Below are positions 9,328 through 17,887 of a stretch of 64,000 nt of DNA, in pieces. The position numbers and the translations under genes are program-made. The first letter of the stretch is position 1, and every line of letters starts with the position of its first letter. This stretch comes from Methanobacteriota archaeon. GTDB taxonomy: Archaea; Thermoplasmatota; Poseidoniia; Poseidoniales; Thalassarchaeaceae. The notes beneath the pieces were generated by a model, which was given only the letters and a program-made list of their open reading frames with translations, searched no databases and had not been told where the DNA came from. The stretch is taken from assembly GCA_002727275.1 (NCBI GenBank), contig PBWO01000019.1, positions 24,183 through 88,182 on the forward strand, given 5' to 3'.

Positions 9328-10580
9328 TGTCGCGAGACACGGTTGTAATTGGCCTAGATGACACCGACCATCCTACCGCCGGTTGCACTACAGATTGCTT
9401 CGATGATCTGTTGAATCACTTGTCTAATGGCAAGCATGGATTCACAGTAGTCAGTAGAAGATTGGTTCGACTGTGGCCATTCGCACCGAGAAGGACTAGA
9501 GGCAACGGCGCACTGTCGGCTGTAATCGAATTAGATTCGGGTACCCAACAAATTCTGAGAGAGGAGTGTGGCAGGTGGTTCGATGAGTTGCTGGAAAAAT
9601 CCGAACCATTCGATTCCGAATCAACTCCTTCTTCTCCGGTTTTGATTATCTGCGATTCAGACCCTCCTCTAAACTGGTATACTGAGGCAGTAATGAGTTA
9701 CGTTGAGTTGAATTCACGAATACACGAGATTGAGGAATTGGGAATTACCATGTATTCCGGTGAGAGGAAGTGGGGAGCCATCGGAGCCAGTGCAGCTGTG
9801 GCATGGTCTCCTGTTAGAGACTCGACATGGGAATTGATCGCGTGGAGGGATGACGAAAATATCGGTACTGAGCGTGTGATCACATCGCAAGCTGTAAAAG
9901 AAATGGAAGAATTACATCCACGCACATTCGTGAATCGAGATCCAACGAAAGGAAAAGGCCTGATTGCACCTAGGACGCCCTGCCCCGTACTCTATGGAAT
10001 TCGTGGCGACTCCTCTGAATCGGTAGAGCAAGCACACTTCTGGCTACAGTTGCGAAGTGATGTGGAGAATTCGATGAGGTATGCCATCCATGTAACAAAT
10101 CAACTCTCCGATGATCATGTCAACGGCTCCTCTTCAGGGACTGTGTTGACTCATCCCGAACACACCAAGGGGGCCCATTCCAACGTCACTGTTTCTGTAC
10201 GTGGTATTGCGACTAAACTGGTGGCATTCAGTGAAGGCGGTCCCGTCAACAGGTTACTGAGAACTCTGCATCCTGGGGACAGGATTTCTTGGGTTGGACT
10301 TACAGCTCCAGATGACTCGATCCATTTGGAGAGACTTTCACTTCAAGACTCAGTACCAAGAATTACATCACGCCCCTTGTGCTGCGGCAAGACGATGCGC
10401 AGTTCCGGCTCAGGATTGCCCATCAGATGCCTAGAATGCGGAAACACGTCCCAGAGATTTTGGCTTAGTCAGAATCATGACCCAGATTCGTTTGGCTCTA
10501 TCGAAGATTGGGTAGAACCCACTCCCTCAAACAGACGCCATCTGGCTAGGCCACTGAAAATGGGAATTCCAAGAGATTGA
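9327..10580 (+). CDS. tiaS: tRNA(Ile2) 2-agmatinylcytidine synthetase TiaS
   Basis: Attaches agmatine to C34 of the AUA-reading tRNA-Ile, using ATP, so that the tRNA reads AUA and not AUG; an essential archaeal enzyme. The N-terminal signature GLDDTDHPTAGCTT is at residues 9-22. An OB-fold-like region follows near residues 290-340, and a zinc ribbon lies near the C-terminus (CCGK ... CLECG, about residues 350-375). The length of 417 residues is normal for the family. The start overlaps the gmhB stop (TGATG). Confidence 0.92.
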   Translation: MSRDTVVIGLDDTDHPTAGCTTDCFDDLLNHLSNGKHGFTVVSRRLVRLWPFAPRRTRGNGALSAVIELDSGTQQILREECGRWFDELLEKSEPFDSESTPSSPVLIICDSDPPLNWYTEAVMSYVELNSRIHEIEELGITMYSGERKWGAIGASAAVAWSPVRDSTWELIAWRDDENIGTERVITSQAVKEMEELHPRTFVNRDPTKGKGLIAPRTPCPVLYGIRGDSSESVEQAHFWLQLRSDVENSMRYAIHVTNQLSDDHVNGSSSGTVLTHPEHTKGAHSNVTVSVRGIATKLVAFSEGGPVNRLLRTLHPGDRISWVGLTAPDDSIHLERLSLQDSVPRITSRPLCCGKTMRSSGSGLPIRCLECGNTSQRFWLSQNHDPDSFGSIEDWVEPTPSNRRHLARPLKMGIPRD

Positions 10581-10584
10581 TCCA

Positions 10585-10800
10585 ATGAATTACACCGATT
10601 TGGTCACAATAGTACTTTCATTCACAGCACTTCTTCTCATCCGTCAGATTCTGTTAGCACCGCGGAGAACCAATGAGGGTTCGGAAGAGGATGAATACAC
10701 TGGCAGAGCCCTAGACCCAGAGTCTCTATCGAGAGTGGATGAGCAATCGATGCGTGATTTCAATAGATTGCTCGGGGATAGTTTCCCCGAAGAAGAATAG
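10585..10800 (+). CDS. Small single-pass membrane protein, unknown function
   Basis: A 71-residue protein with one hydrophobic N-terminal helix (about residues 5-26) and then an acidic, Glu-rich soluble tail ending in EEE. It begins four bases after tiaS and is likely in the same transcript. I recognise no family. The acidic composition and clean junctions with both neighbours argue that it is a real gene. Confidence 0.65.
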   Translation: MNYTDLVTIVLSFTALLLIRQILLAPRRTNEGSEEDEYTGRALDPESLSRVDEQSMRDFNRLLGDSFPEEE

Positions 10801-10832
10801 TTTCTATTTACTTCAATCGAGAATGCTATACA

Positions 10833-11063
10833 ATGAGACCACTTCGCAGTAGCATGGCCTCTAAGGAGAGAATTCCTAGAAGACCTCCGCCAGACTTTGA
10901 GGAATCTGAGGCAGGTCTGATGGGCGCGATATCCGAAGACGGTTTCCTCAATGTCGCATTGAACGACTCAAACCAATATGGCCCCCATTCGATGATTATG
11001 CTTCTCGGTATATTCGCTTCAATCACAGGAATCGTTTTGCTGCTGTTGATGGCTCTGACTTAA
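10833..11063 (+). CDS. Small C-terminally anchored membrane protein, unknown function
   Basis: A 76-residue protein with a basic, proline-rich N-terminus, a short Asp/Glu-rich middle and one C-terminal hydrophobic helix (about residues 54-75), so it looks tail-anchored. An AT-rich TTTCTATTTA at 10801-10810 lies about 27 bases before ATG 10833, which suits a leaderless start; ATG 10854 is an alternative. It converges on purB and overlaps its stop by four bases. No family recognised. Confidence 0.6.
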   Translation: MRPLRSSMASKERIPRRPPPDFEESEAGLMGAISEDGFLNVALNDSNQYGPHSMIMLLGIFASITGIVLLLLMALT

Positions 11064-12409
11064 CCAATCATAGAACTGGCTCTAGCAACAGCTTCGTCCA
11101 CGATTCTACCACTGTGGCCTATATGTCCATCAGGAATGAATAATTCTGCCAATTCAGTCTCATTGAATACTGAAGAAACAGTTTCATGATCTGAGCAAGC
11201 AGCATGCAAACCATTGCCATCTGAGATTGCCTGCATGGATGCTGAACGCAGAATCTCATGGGCATCTTCTCTGGAAACACCCTTGTCCACTAGGGCCAGC
11301 ATGACTTTTTCAGCCATGACCATGCCATTTTGAGATTCAATATTCTCGCGCATTCTCTCGGCATCTACAGACAGATTGCGCATGACTCGATCGGTTTTCA
11401 TCATGATATCATCGAGCAAAACCATGGAATGCGAGAGCGTGAACCGCTCTGCAGATGAGTTCGCTAGGTCTCTCTCATGCCACAGTAGGGCATTTTCATA
11501 TGACGGGACAATCATTGAGCGCACGATTCTAGCTAATCCACATGCGTTCTCTGCAGTTATCGGATTGCGCTTATGAGCCATAGTGGAAGATCCAACCTGC
11601 TTCTTGCTGTCGAACGCTTCTGCAACTTCAGCAATTTCACTCCTCTGTAGATTTCGAACCTCTTGCAATATCTTCTCGACGGTTGTGGCAACATTCGCCA
11701 TCCAGCCGACCCACTCGATGTAACGATCTCTTCCGACGACTTGAGTGGTCGCAACAGGAGTGCCAAGCCCCAGTTCTTGCATTATCAAACTCTGTAACTC
11801 AAAAGCATTCTCGCCTTGAGCCGCCCCTGTACCAACAGCCCCCATGAACTTGCCAGTAGTGGCACGGGCTTCTAGTTCTGACAACCTCTCATAATGGCGA
11901 GCGAACTCGTCTACCCAAACAGCGACTTTCAGGCCGAAAGTAATCGGCACTGCAGCCTGTCCGTGAGTGCGCCCCAGCATTACAGTGTCACGCTCTCTCT
12001 TCGCAATTTCACATAGTGTGGAAATCAATCGATTCAGGACCTCTCTTTGCAATATTATACTGTCTTTGATTTGCAGTGCAACTGCGGAATCGACTATATC
12101 GTTACTCGTCGCACCCAGATGTATGCACCATCCGGCTTCTCCGGCAACCTCTGTCATTGCTTTGGTCAGTGCCATGATATCGTGCTTTGTCTCAGCCTCA
12201 ATCTCATCTACCCTGTCTGCTGTGACTATGCCCGGATCGGAAATATCAGCAATTATATCGTAATCCTCAACACTAACTCTGCCAAGTTGGCAATGAGCCC
12301 AAACAAGGGCCCTTTCGACTTCCAATTGGCGGCTGTGCCGACCCTCTCTGGACCAGATGTGTTTTGCCTCGTCGCGTCCGTATCTGTAGTCAAGAGGCGA
12401 TATTGTCAC
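11060..12409 (-). CDS. purB: Adenylosuccinate lyase
   Basis: Splits SAICAR and adenylosuccinate, releasing fumarate, at two steps of purine synthesis. The superfamily signature GSSTMAHKRNPI is at about residues 273-284. Further conserved blocks are GRTHGQAAVP (about 148) and HLGATSND (about 98), which hold the active-site histidines. The length of 449 residues is usual for the archaeal and Bacillus-type enzyme. The start is GTG at 12409 (MTISPLDYRYG), a position equivalent to other PurB proteins. Confidence 0.95.
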   Translation of the reverse strand: MTISPLDYRYGRDEAKHIWSREGRHSRQLEVERALVWAHCQLGRVSVEDYDIIADISDPGIVTADRVDEIEAETKHDIMALTKAMTEVAGEAGWCIHLGATSNDIVDSAVALQIKDSIILQREVLNRLISTLCEIAKRERDTVMLGRTHGQAAVPITFGLKVAVWVDEFARHYERLSELEARATTGKFMGAVGTGAAQGENAFELQSLIMQELGLGTPVATTQVVGRDRYIEWVGWMANVATTVEKILQEVRNLQRSEIAEVAEAFDSKKQVGSSTMAHKRNPITAENACGLARIVRSMIVPSYENALLWHERDLANSSAERFTLSHSMVLLDDIMMKTDRVMRNLSVDAERMRENIESQNGMVMAEKVMLALVDKGVSREDAHEILRSASMQAISDGNGLHAACSDHETVSSVFNETELAELFIPDGHIGHSGRIVDEAVARASSMIG

Positions 12410-12451
12410 GGCCTTCCCCGTGGTTTGCGGACCCTAGACCCCTGTTTGAGT

Positions 12452-12586
12452 CTAGCGCATGTTCGCTAGTCTGGCTTCTTGTATAATCAAAGTACCCCTG
12501 ACCCCTTTCCACAGGCTCTCAGTACTGCATTCTATGTTCCCATTCATGCATGGTGAAGAAAGCACTACAGTCTCAAACTCTCCTCC
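12452..12586 (-). pseudogene. Detached C-terminal segment of dph6 beyond an in-frame amber codon
   Basis: Directly after the TAG at 12587-12589 the same frame continues for 44 codons to a second TAG at 12452-12454. The segment opens with GGEFETVVLSSP and includes a hydrophobic LIIQEARL strand near its end. GGEFET is the conserved continuation of the archaeal Dph6 motif G-E-G-G-E-F-E-T, so this is the true end of the dph6 product, cut off by one codon. There is no frame change. The preserved reading frame means the change is recent, is a sequencing error (GAG to TAG is one base), or is read through. Confidence 0.75.
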
Positions 12587-13207
12587 CTATCCGTCTATGT
12601 TGAATCTGTGTCTTTGCGACAGTGCATCTAGTCTTATCAGAGACTTTTCATCTAGTATTTCCCCCAACCACTCTTCTCCTAATCCATCAGCAGATACTGA
12701 TACGAACATCACTTCGAAACCGTGCTCTATTAGTGCATGCATATGAGAGACAGGGTCATGATGCCAAAGTGGGCTGTATGAGATGATCCCTAGGCGTTCA
12801 CACATCCTATCTATCCTAGTCTTCTGGTAGTCTGATCGTAAAGCACCTACTACCAATGCATCCACATCCAATTCACCTTCATGAAGAACTAGATCCTTTG
12901 GCCGAACCCAGCCATCAGGCCACATCTCTTCGAAGTTTGATGCCGAGTTAGCATTCCCAGATAGTGCGAATTCAAGATCTGAGATTTCGAACTCTTCCTC
13001 CCCATCACTCAATAACGGCAACCATGGAACTTCCATTGCTGCACTTTGCAGAGCGGCTATGGCGACACCTTGCGTCTGAAACATCATTGAATCATCTGAC
13101 TTGATGCCGACCGATACTATGCATTTGACATCCCATCCTCGCATCTTGGCCCACCAAGAACAGTATGAGGAATCCTTGCCTGCAGATGCCAATACGGCGA
13201 CTTTCAC
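12587..13207 (-). CDS. dph6: Diphthine-ammonia ligase (Dph6), open part before an amber codon
   Basis: ATP-dependent amidation of diphthine, the last step of the diphthamide modification on EF-2. The PP-loop is a SAGKDS variant of SGGKDS at residues 8-13. The conserved middle block is DALVVGALRSDYQKTRID (about 118-135) and LWHHDP follows (about 151). The open frame gives 206 residues and stops at RFNIDG, exactly where the family has a conserved Glu and continues with GGEFET. Reading through TAG gives 251 residues, a normal family length. The gene is divergent from psmA. Its substrate EF-2 is encoded at 22596-24803 and keeps the modified histidine. Confidence 0.85.
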   Translation of the reverse strand: MKVAVLASAGKDSSYCSWWAKMRGWDVKCIVSVGIKSDDSMMFQTQGVAIAALQSAAMEVPWLPLLSDGEEEFEISDLEFALSGNANSASNFEEMWPDGWVRPKDLVLHEGELDVDALVVGALRSDYQKTRIDRMCERLGIISYSPLWHHDPVSHMHALIEHGFEVMFVSVSADGLGEEWLGEILDEKSLIRLDALSQRHRFNIDG

Positions 13208-13304
13208 GCTTCTCCGAGTCGGGACACATCAATGAATGACGCGATTAACTAGACTGGTTTCGACCAAGATTGATAAGAGTGCGTATAGGCAACGACATGA
13301 TATC

Positions 13305-14015
13305 ATGCAGCCAAGCGGACGAGGATATGACCATGGAGTTTCGACCTTTTCACCTGATGGTAGACTGTATCAGGTGGAGTATGCCCGCGAATCTGTCAAG
13401 CGTGGAACGACCACTGTCGGTCTGAAGTATAAGGATGGAGTGGTTCTGATTGTCGATAAGAGAATCTCTAGCAAACTGGTGATTGCAGACTCAATCGAGA
13501 AGATGTATCAGATAGATGATCACATTGGAATTACCACTTCTGGGCTGGTTGCAGACGCAAGACAGTTGGTCGATAGGGCTAGAGTTCAGTGTCAAATTAA
13601 CAAGATGACTTACGGCGACGCCATTGGAGTAACTTCACTCGTCAAGAAGATGTGCGACCATCTACAATCATTCACCCAGTATGGCGGAGCTAGGCCTTTC
13701 GGTACTGCATTGCTGATTGCTGGCCTTGACAATGATGGAATCCATCTTTTTGAGACAGACCCCTCGGGGGCTTACCAATCATATCAGGCTGGAGCAATCG
13801 GTAGAGGCAAATCTACCGTGATGGACTACTTTGAGGCCAAATGGAAGGACAATATGACGCAAAACGCTGCTATTAAATTGGGACTAGAGGCTCTCAGGGA
13901 GTCAATGGACGATGATTTGAATTCCGATACGGTAGAAATCGCTGTCGTAGACACCGACGGCTATCGAAAGATGGCCCATGAGGATGCTCTCAAACACCTT
14001 GAGAAGATTTCCTGA
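13305..14015 (+). CDS. psmA: 20S proteasome alpha subunit
   Basis: Forms the outer gating rings of the archaeal proteasome. The alpha-specific N-terminal extension RGYDHGVSTFSPDGRLYQVE identifies it and sets the start at ATG 13305 (237 residues); longer frames to 13236 add nothing alpha-like. The gate Tyr-Asp pair is in RGYDHG. Further blocks are GLVADAR and the archaeal alpha loop QYGGARPFG. It heads the exosome superoperon, as in many euryarchaea. The matching ATPase PAN is at 46746. No beta subunit is in the window. Confidence 0.95.
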   Translation: MQPSGRGYDHGVSTFSPDGRLYQVEYARESVKRGTTTVGLKYKDGVVLIVDKRISSKLVIADSIEKMYQIDDHIGITTSGLVADARQLVDRARVQCQINKMTYGDAIGVTSLVKKMCDHLQSFTQYGGARPFGTALLIAGLDNDGIHLFETDPSGAYQSYQAGAIGRGKSTVMDYFEAKWKDNMTQNAAIKLGLEALRESMDDDLNSDTVEIAVVDTDGYRKMAHEDALKHLEKIS

Positions 14016-14055
14016 GCATCCATGCCTCTAAGTCAGCCTTCGCTCTGGATGTACC

Positions 14056-14745
14056 ATGGTGAGCCTAGACGATGCTGTTACAGCCCGTCTTGAGAGGGGT
14101 GGCGCCAGATACGAGATTCTGGTTGACCCAGAACTTGTTCAAATCTGGAAGGATGATCCGGAATCAGTTGAATTGAGTGACCTACTCGCGGCAGAGGAGA
14201 TATGGTCTGACGCCAAGTCCGGTGACAGACCCACATCCGAGGCTCTTGAAGGGGCCTTTGGTACCACAGATCTGGCAGCATGTGTAGAACGAATTCTCAA
14301 TCAAGGTTCTATTCAGTTGACAACTGCGCAGAGGAAGCAGATGGTCGAAGAAAAGACGAAGCAAATTATCAATGAAATATCACTGACTGCCACCGATCCC
14401 AAGACCCGTCTCCCCCACCCTCAAACCAGAATTGAAAACGCCTTGGCTGAGGCCCGTTTCAAGGCCGATCCATTCCTTTCCGTAGACCGCCAAGTTCAGG
14501 ATGCTGTTAGTATCTTGAAGCCTATCATTCCACTCCAATTCATCACTGTGAAACTTGCATTCAAAATTCCAGGCAAGGATTACGGTGGAGTAATGCAATT
14601 ACTCCGAGACTCGATGCAGAGGGAACAATGGCTCGATGACGGGTCTTGGGCTTGCGTAGTAGAAGTGCCTGGAGGAATGAGAAACGAGATAATAAGCAGA
14701 GTCGCAAATCGTTCTTCGGGTGTAGAGGTAAAGGAACTCGACTGA
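14056..14745 (+). CDS. SBDS/SDO1 ribosome maturation protein
   Basis: Archaeal homologue of the Shwachman-Bodian-Diamond protein, which helps release aIF6 from the 50S subunit. The 229 residues show the three-domain order of the family: an N-terminal FYSH domain (RLERGGARYEILVDPE near the start), a middle helical domain with TAQRKQMVEEKTKQII (about 95-110), and a C-terminal ferredoxin-like domain beginning near LKPIIPLQF. Its place between psmA and rrp4 is the canonical archaeal order. The start is ATG 14056. Confidence 0.93.
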   Translation: MVSLDDAVTARLERGGARYEILVDPELVQIWKDDPESVELSDLLAAEEIWSDAKSGDRPTSEALEGAFGTTDLAACVERILNQGSIQLTTAQRKQMVEEKTKQIINEISLTATDPKTRLPHPQTRIENALAEARFKADPFLSVDRQVQDAVSILKPIIPLQFITVKLAFKIPGKDYGGVMQLLRDSMQREQWLDDGSWACVVEVPGGMRNEIISRVANRSSGVEVKELD

Positions 14746-14808
14746 ATTGCACCGTAGGTGCATACATCAACGGTTATGAAGGAGGGGCGGGTCGCGCGGC
14801 CCGATAAC

Positions 14809-15480
14809 ATGAGTGTTAGCGATACAGCGGACGGTCCGCGTAATGGTAGACGAGCATCCCCCCTCGTCACCCCCGGGGAGGATCTCGGGAAATCAGAGGG
14901 AAGAGAAGCCGGCCATGGCGTCCTAGTGATGGATGGCCGCTTAACAGCGACCAAGCACGGCAGAATTAACGAAAAAGGCAACGAGGTTTCTATTCAACCT
15001 CTAAGGACAGCATACATCCCAAGGCCAGGTGATCTTGTGATAGGCTATGTTGAAGGATGTACCAACAACATCTGGTTTGTCGACATAGGAGCTCCATTCA
15101 ATGCCATTCTTCCAATGAGTCTTGGTCCAGGAAACACCTCTTTCGGTGGGACCAGACAGGTCATAGACATCGGTGAGGCAATACTTTGCAGAATTCAAGA
15201 GGTCGAAGAGACCCATTCAAGCGTAGTTACGATTAAGGGACTCGGACTAAGAAAAATCAGATCAGGTACAATCGAGGACGTAGAGCCTCATCTACTAGGA
15301 CTTCTAATTGGTAAGAAAGGCAATTCTTTGAGGGATTTGAAGAATGAGTCTGATTGCAGGATAGTGGTCTGTGATAATGGTAGAATTTGGGTCGATGGAG
15401 AATTTGAGGGGGTAGTCTCTGTGAAGACTAAACTCAAAGAAATGACTCTTGAATCAAAGGCTGTTGGGGGTGTTGCTTGA
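14809..15480 (+). CDS. Exosome RNA-binding cap subunit Rrp4
   Basis: RNA-binding cap protein of the archaeal exosome. After an N-terminal domain (VTPGE, then AGHGVLVMDGRL), an S1 domain starts at PRPGDLVIGYV (about residue 71), and a KH domain follows with the GxxG loop in LIGKKGNSLRDL (about 158-169). The ATG at 14809 is preferred; ATG 14776 or an earlier start at 14758 would add up to 17 low-conservation residues, and no clear ribosome site decides between them. The stop overlaps the rrp41 start. Confidence 0.9.
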   Translation: MSVSDTADGPRNGRRASPLVTPGEDLGKSEGREAGHGVLVMDGRLTATKHGRINEKGNEVSIQPLRTAYIPRPGDLVIGYVEGCTNNIWFVDIGAPFNAILPMSLGPGNTSFGGTRQVIDIGEAILCRIQEVEETHSSVVTIKGLGLRKIRSGTIEDVEPHLLGLLIGKKGNSLRDLKNESDCRIVVCDNGRIWVDGEFEGVVSVKTKLKEMTLESKAVGGVA

Positions 15481-16196
15481 TGGGAGGATACGGTGACATC
15501 CAGATGATCGATGAGAATGGAATCAGGATGGACGGTCGTAAGGCCGGAGATCTCAGGCCCATTGAGATTGAGACTGGAGTAATCCCGGTTGCAGATGGCT
15601 CAGCCAGAGTCATCTGGGGCAACAATCACGCGGTCGCAGCCATTTATGGTCCAATGGAAGCTCATCCGAGAAAGATACAGCGCCAAGATCGAGCGGTTCT
15701 AGATGTGCGATACAATATGGCACCATTCTCAACCAGTGACCGGATTCGTCCTGGTTTTAACCGACGTAGTCGAGAGATTAGCAAGGTAACTGCTGAGGCC
15801 CTTGAGAGTGTGGTACTAGTTGAGATGTATCCTCGCTCGAAGATCCGCGTTGAGATTGAAATTCTAGCAGCCGAGGCCGGAACTCGATGCGTTGGCATCA
15901 CTGCAGCATCGGTTGCTCTAGCTCATGCAGGAATCCCAATGACAGACATGGTCGTTTCTGTGGCTTCTGGTAAGATCAACGATGTAGTGGTTTGTGACCT
16001 AAACAAAGAGGAGGATAACTACGGTGAAGCCGACTTGCCTATGGGGATACTCCCCAACTCAGGAGAACTAGTCTTCTTGCAGATGGACGGCGATCTTTCC
16101 CAAGATGAATTCCAGAAGGCCTGGGACTACAACATGGACGCTGCTCAAGGTATTCATGAGATAATGGTCGACGCTCTCAAAGGGGGTGAATCCTGA
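15480..16196 (+). CDS. Exosome catalytic subunit Rrp41
   Basis: RNase PH-fold subunit that carries the phosphorolytic 3'-5' RNase activity of the archaeal exosome hexamer. Conserved blocks are RMDGRKAGDLRPIEI (about 17-31), the RNA-binding Arg-rich stretch RPGFNRRSREISKVTAEAL (about 85-105) and VLAAEAGTRC-like EILAAEAGTRCVGITAAS (about 128-145). The start is ATG 15480, inside the TGATG overlap with rrp4. The end overlaps rrp42 in the same way, so the three subunits are translationally coupled. Length is 238 residues. Confidence 0.94.
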   Translation: MGGYGDIQMIDENGIRMDGRKAGDLRPIEIETGVIPVADGSARVIWGNNHAVAAIYGPMEAHPRKIQRQDRAVLDVRYNMAPFSTSDRIRPGFNRRSREISKVTAEALESVVLVEMYPRSKIRVEIEILAAEAGTRCVGITAASVALAHAGIPMTDMVVSVASGKINDVVVCDLNKEEDNYGEADLPMGILPNSGELVFLQMDGDLSQDEFQKAWDYNMDAAQGIHEIMVDALKGGES

Positions 16197-16981
16197 TGGC
16201 TATTCCACTAGTACCACAATTGCTTCGCGCCCATCTAGCAGAACTAGCTGAGCAGAATCATAGGATGGATGGCCGAGGACAATGGGAATCTCGAGAAATC
16301 GAACTTCAGACAAACGTCTTGCCCAACGCTGAAGGTTCTGCGATGGTCACAATGGGGGATACCATCGTATACGCCGGAGTTAAATTCCAGATTATGACAC
16401 CTTATCCAGATAGGCCCAACCAAGGCGGATTGATGTGCAGCGCTGAAGTCAGGCCCGTAGCCGGCCGTAATTGGGAGGCAGGCCCCCCAAGTCCTGAATC
16501 AATTGAGCTGGGAAGAGTTGTGGATAGGGGAATTAGGGAGTCCGGATGTATAGATGTGGACGGCCTCTGCATCATCCCGGGTGAGAAGGCATGGCAAGTT
16601 ATTCTTGACTTGTTTGCCGTTTCTGATGATGGTAATTTATTCGACGCCTTTGCCCTAGCGGGTATTGCGGCTCTGAGGACTGCAATCGTTCCTGAAGTTA
16701 AGTTTGAAGTAAGTGATTCGGACAGGCCCCTACCTATTTCTAAGACTCCAATAATGTGCTCTTATCACAAGGTCGGAGGTCGATTTGTCTACGATGCCGA
16801 CGGTAAGGAAGAACTTGGAGGAGATGAGAGAATCCACATTACTTTGGGTGATGATGACAATGTCCATTCACTTCAGAAGGGTCTAAAGGGAATCTTCACG
16901 GCGAACGAATTCGCTGAAATCATGGAGCATGCTAAGTCCAGATGCGGTGAACTCAGAGATTTGGTGCACGGAGGAGAGTAG
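16196..16981 (+). CDS. Exosome non-catalytic subunit Rrp42
   Basis: RNase PH-fold partner that alternates with Rrp41 in the exosome hexamer. RMDGRGQWESREIELQTNVL (about 23-42) opens the fold, with ELGRVVDRGIRESGCID (about 102-118) and the PGEKAWQVILDLFAVSDDGN block (about 126-145) after it. Phosphorolytic residues of Rrp41 are not conserved in this family. The TGATG overlap with rrp41 and the direct junction with L37Ae place it in the same operon. Length is 261 residues. Confidence 0.94.
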   Translation: MAIPLVPQLLRAHLAELAEQNHRMDGRGQWESREIELQTNVLPNAEGSAMVTMGDTIVYAGVKFQIMTPYPDRPNQGGLMCSAEVRPVAGRNWEAGPPSPESIELGRVVDRGIRESGCIDVDGLCIIPGEKAWQVILDLFAVSDDGNLFDAFALAGIAALRTAIVPEVKFEVSDSDRPLPISKTPIMCSYHKVGGRFVYDADGKEELGGDERIHITLGDDDNVHSLQKGLKGIFTANEFAEIMEHAKSRCGELRDLVHGGE

Positions 16982-17347
16982 ATGGCAGAGAGAACTCAGA
17001 AGTCCGGTGCCACTGCTCGATTCGGCTCTCGCTATGGAGTGAGTGTGAGGCGTAGGGCCGGTGCAGTGCTGAAGAAGAAGTCACGTCACTACACATGCCC
17101 ATCTTGCAATTACCAGAAGGTTCGTAGGAAGGCTGCTGGAATTTGGGAGTGTCGCAAGTGTGATCACACATTCACGGGAGGTGTATGGGAACCATTCACC
17201 AGAGCAACAGATTCCAATAACAGAATCATCCGCAGATCGATGGAAGGGGCAACTGCTACCGATATGGCAGTTATTGCTCAACAGGCAGCATTGGACTACG
17301 AGAGGAATCTGTCTGAGAGTGAGGCCGATGACTCAGAAGAAGAGTGA
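16982..17347 (+). CDS. Ribosomal protein L37Ae (eL43)
   Basis: Zinc-binding protein of the large ribosomal subunit. The basic N-terminus (TARFGSRYGVSVRRR) and the zinc ribbon CPSC ... CRKC (about residues 39-59) followed by HTFTGG match eL43. At 121 residues it is longer than the usual 70-95, with an acidic C-terminal tail ending in EADDSEEE. The ATG follows the rrp42 stop directly. Confidence 0.93.
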   Translation: MAERTQKSGATARFGSRYGVSVRRRAGAVLKKKSRHYTCPSCNYQKVRRKAAGIWECRKCDHTFTGGVWEPFTRATDSNNRIIRRSMEGATATDMAVIAQQAALDYERNLSESEADDSEEE

Positions 17348-17567
17348 GTCAGCACGACTCAATCTACGCTTAAACCATACAAAAGCGGCAGCTCTAGCCG
17401 CCTCGTTAACTACAGAGGCGAGTTTCCAACTCACCGATAGCTCAACCTTGTTTGTAGGTGAGGTTGCCGACTCAATTGTTGACCTAAGAGCAAGGTGGAA
17501 TACACTGATGCGTGGGTTAATTGCATCGGAACATGTCCTAGGCCTTGGAGGAGAAGTCAATGAGTGA
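17328..17567 (+). CDS. pcc1: KEOPS complex subunit Pcc1
   Basis: A 79-residue subunit of KEOPS, the complex that makes t6A37 in tRNA together with Kae1 (55831-56832). The signature is the helix DLRARWNTLMRGLIASEHVL (about residues 51-70), which matches the Pcc1 LRA-N-LRW block, after a short beta region. It overlaps the end of the L37Ae gene by 20 bases and the prefoldin start by 8 bases. The order L37Ae, Pcc1, prefoldin beta is typical of euryarchaea; the rpoP often found between is missing here. ATG 17328 is the first sensible start. Confidence 0.85.
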   Translation: MTQKKSESARLNLRLNHTKAAALAASLTTEASFQLTDSSTLFVGEVADSIVDLRARWNTLMRGLIASEHVLGLGGEVNE

Positions 17568-17883
17568 TTCCGAAGTTGCTGCTCAGGAGCTTCAAACGGT
17601 CGCTCAGGAGCTTCAGATGGTACGCTCCCAAATGCAGGCACTATCATCTCAAATATCTGAGATTTCAATCACATTGGAGTCTCTTGATTCTCAAGACCCT
17701 GACAGACCTGTTTACAGAGCGGTTGGAAATCTGTTACTGGAGGTCTCTGATAGGGATGCTCTGAGGTCCGAGTTGGATCAGTCTAGAATTGCTTTTCTAG
17801 AACATTCATCCATGTTGGAAGAGAGGGAAACCAATCTTGTTTCTCAATATGAAGAACTAGTAAAGTCCTTTGAGAGCCGGTGA
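17560..17883 (+). CDS. pfdB: Prefoldin beta subunit
   Basis: Holdase chaperone subunit that delivers unfolded chains to the thermosome. The 107-residue sequence is nearly all heptad-like coiled coil, with the short beta hairpin region PVYRAVGNLLLEVS (about residues 51-64) in the middle, the family plan. The ATG at 17560 has a GGAGGAG site seven bases upstream, which favours it over the frame extension to 17545. It overlaps pcc1 by 8 bases (ATGAGTGA). Confidence 0.9.
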   Translation: MSDSEVAAQELQTVAQELQMVRSQMQALSSQISEISITLESLDSQDPDRPVYRAVGNLLLEVSDRDALRSELDQSRIAFLEHSSMLEERETNLVSQYEELVKSFESR

Positions 17884-17887
17884 GGAC

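Noticed and set aside
12047..12469. Open frame of 140 codons on the plus strand opposite purB
   Set aside because: It lies antisense to the highly conserved purB N-terminus and shows no coherent domain.
12587..12589. Pyrrolysine insertion at the dph6 TAG
   Set aside because: Nothing in the window suggests a Pyl system, the position is a conserved Glu rather than a Pyl site, and other genes here end normally with TAG.
13236..13304. Longer N-terminus for the proteasome alpha subunit
   Set aside because: The conserved alpha N-terminal extension begins near ATG 13305; the added residues would disturb the gate and are not family-like.
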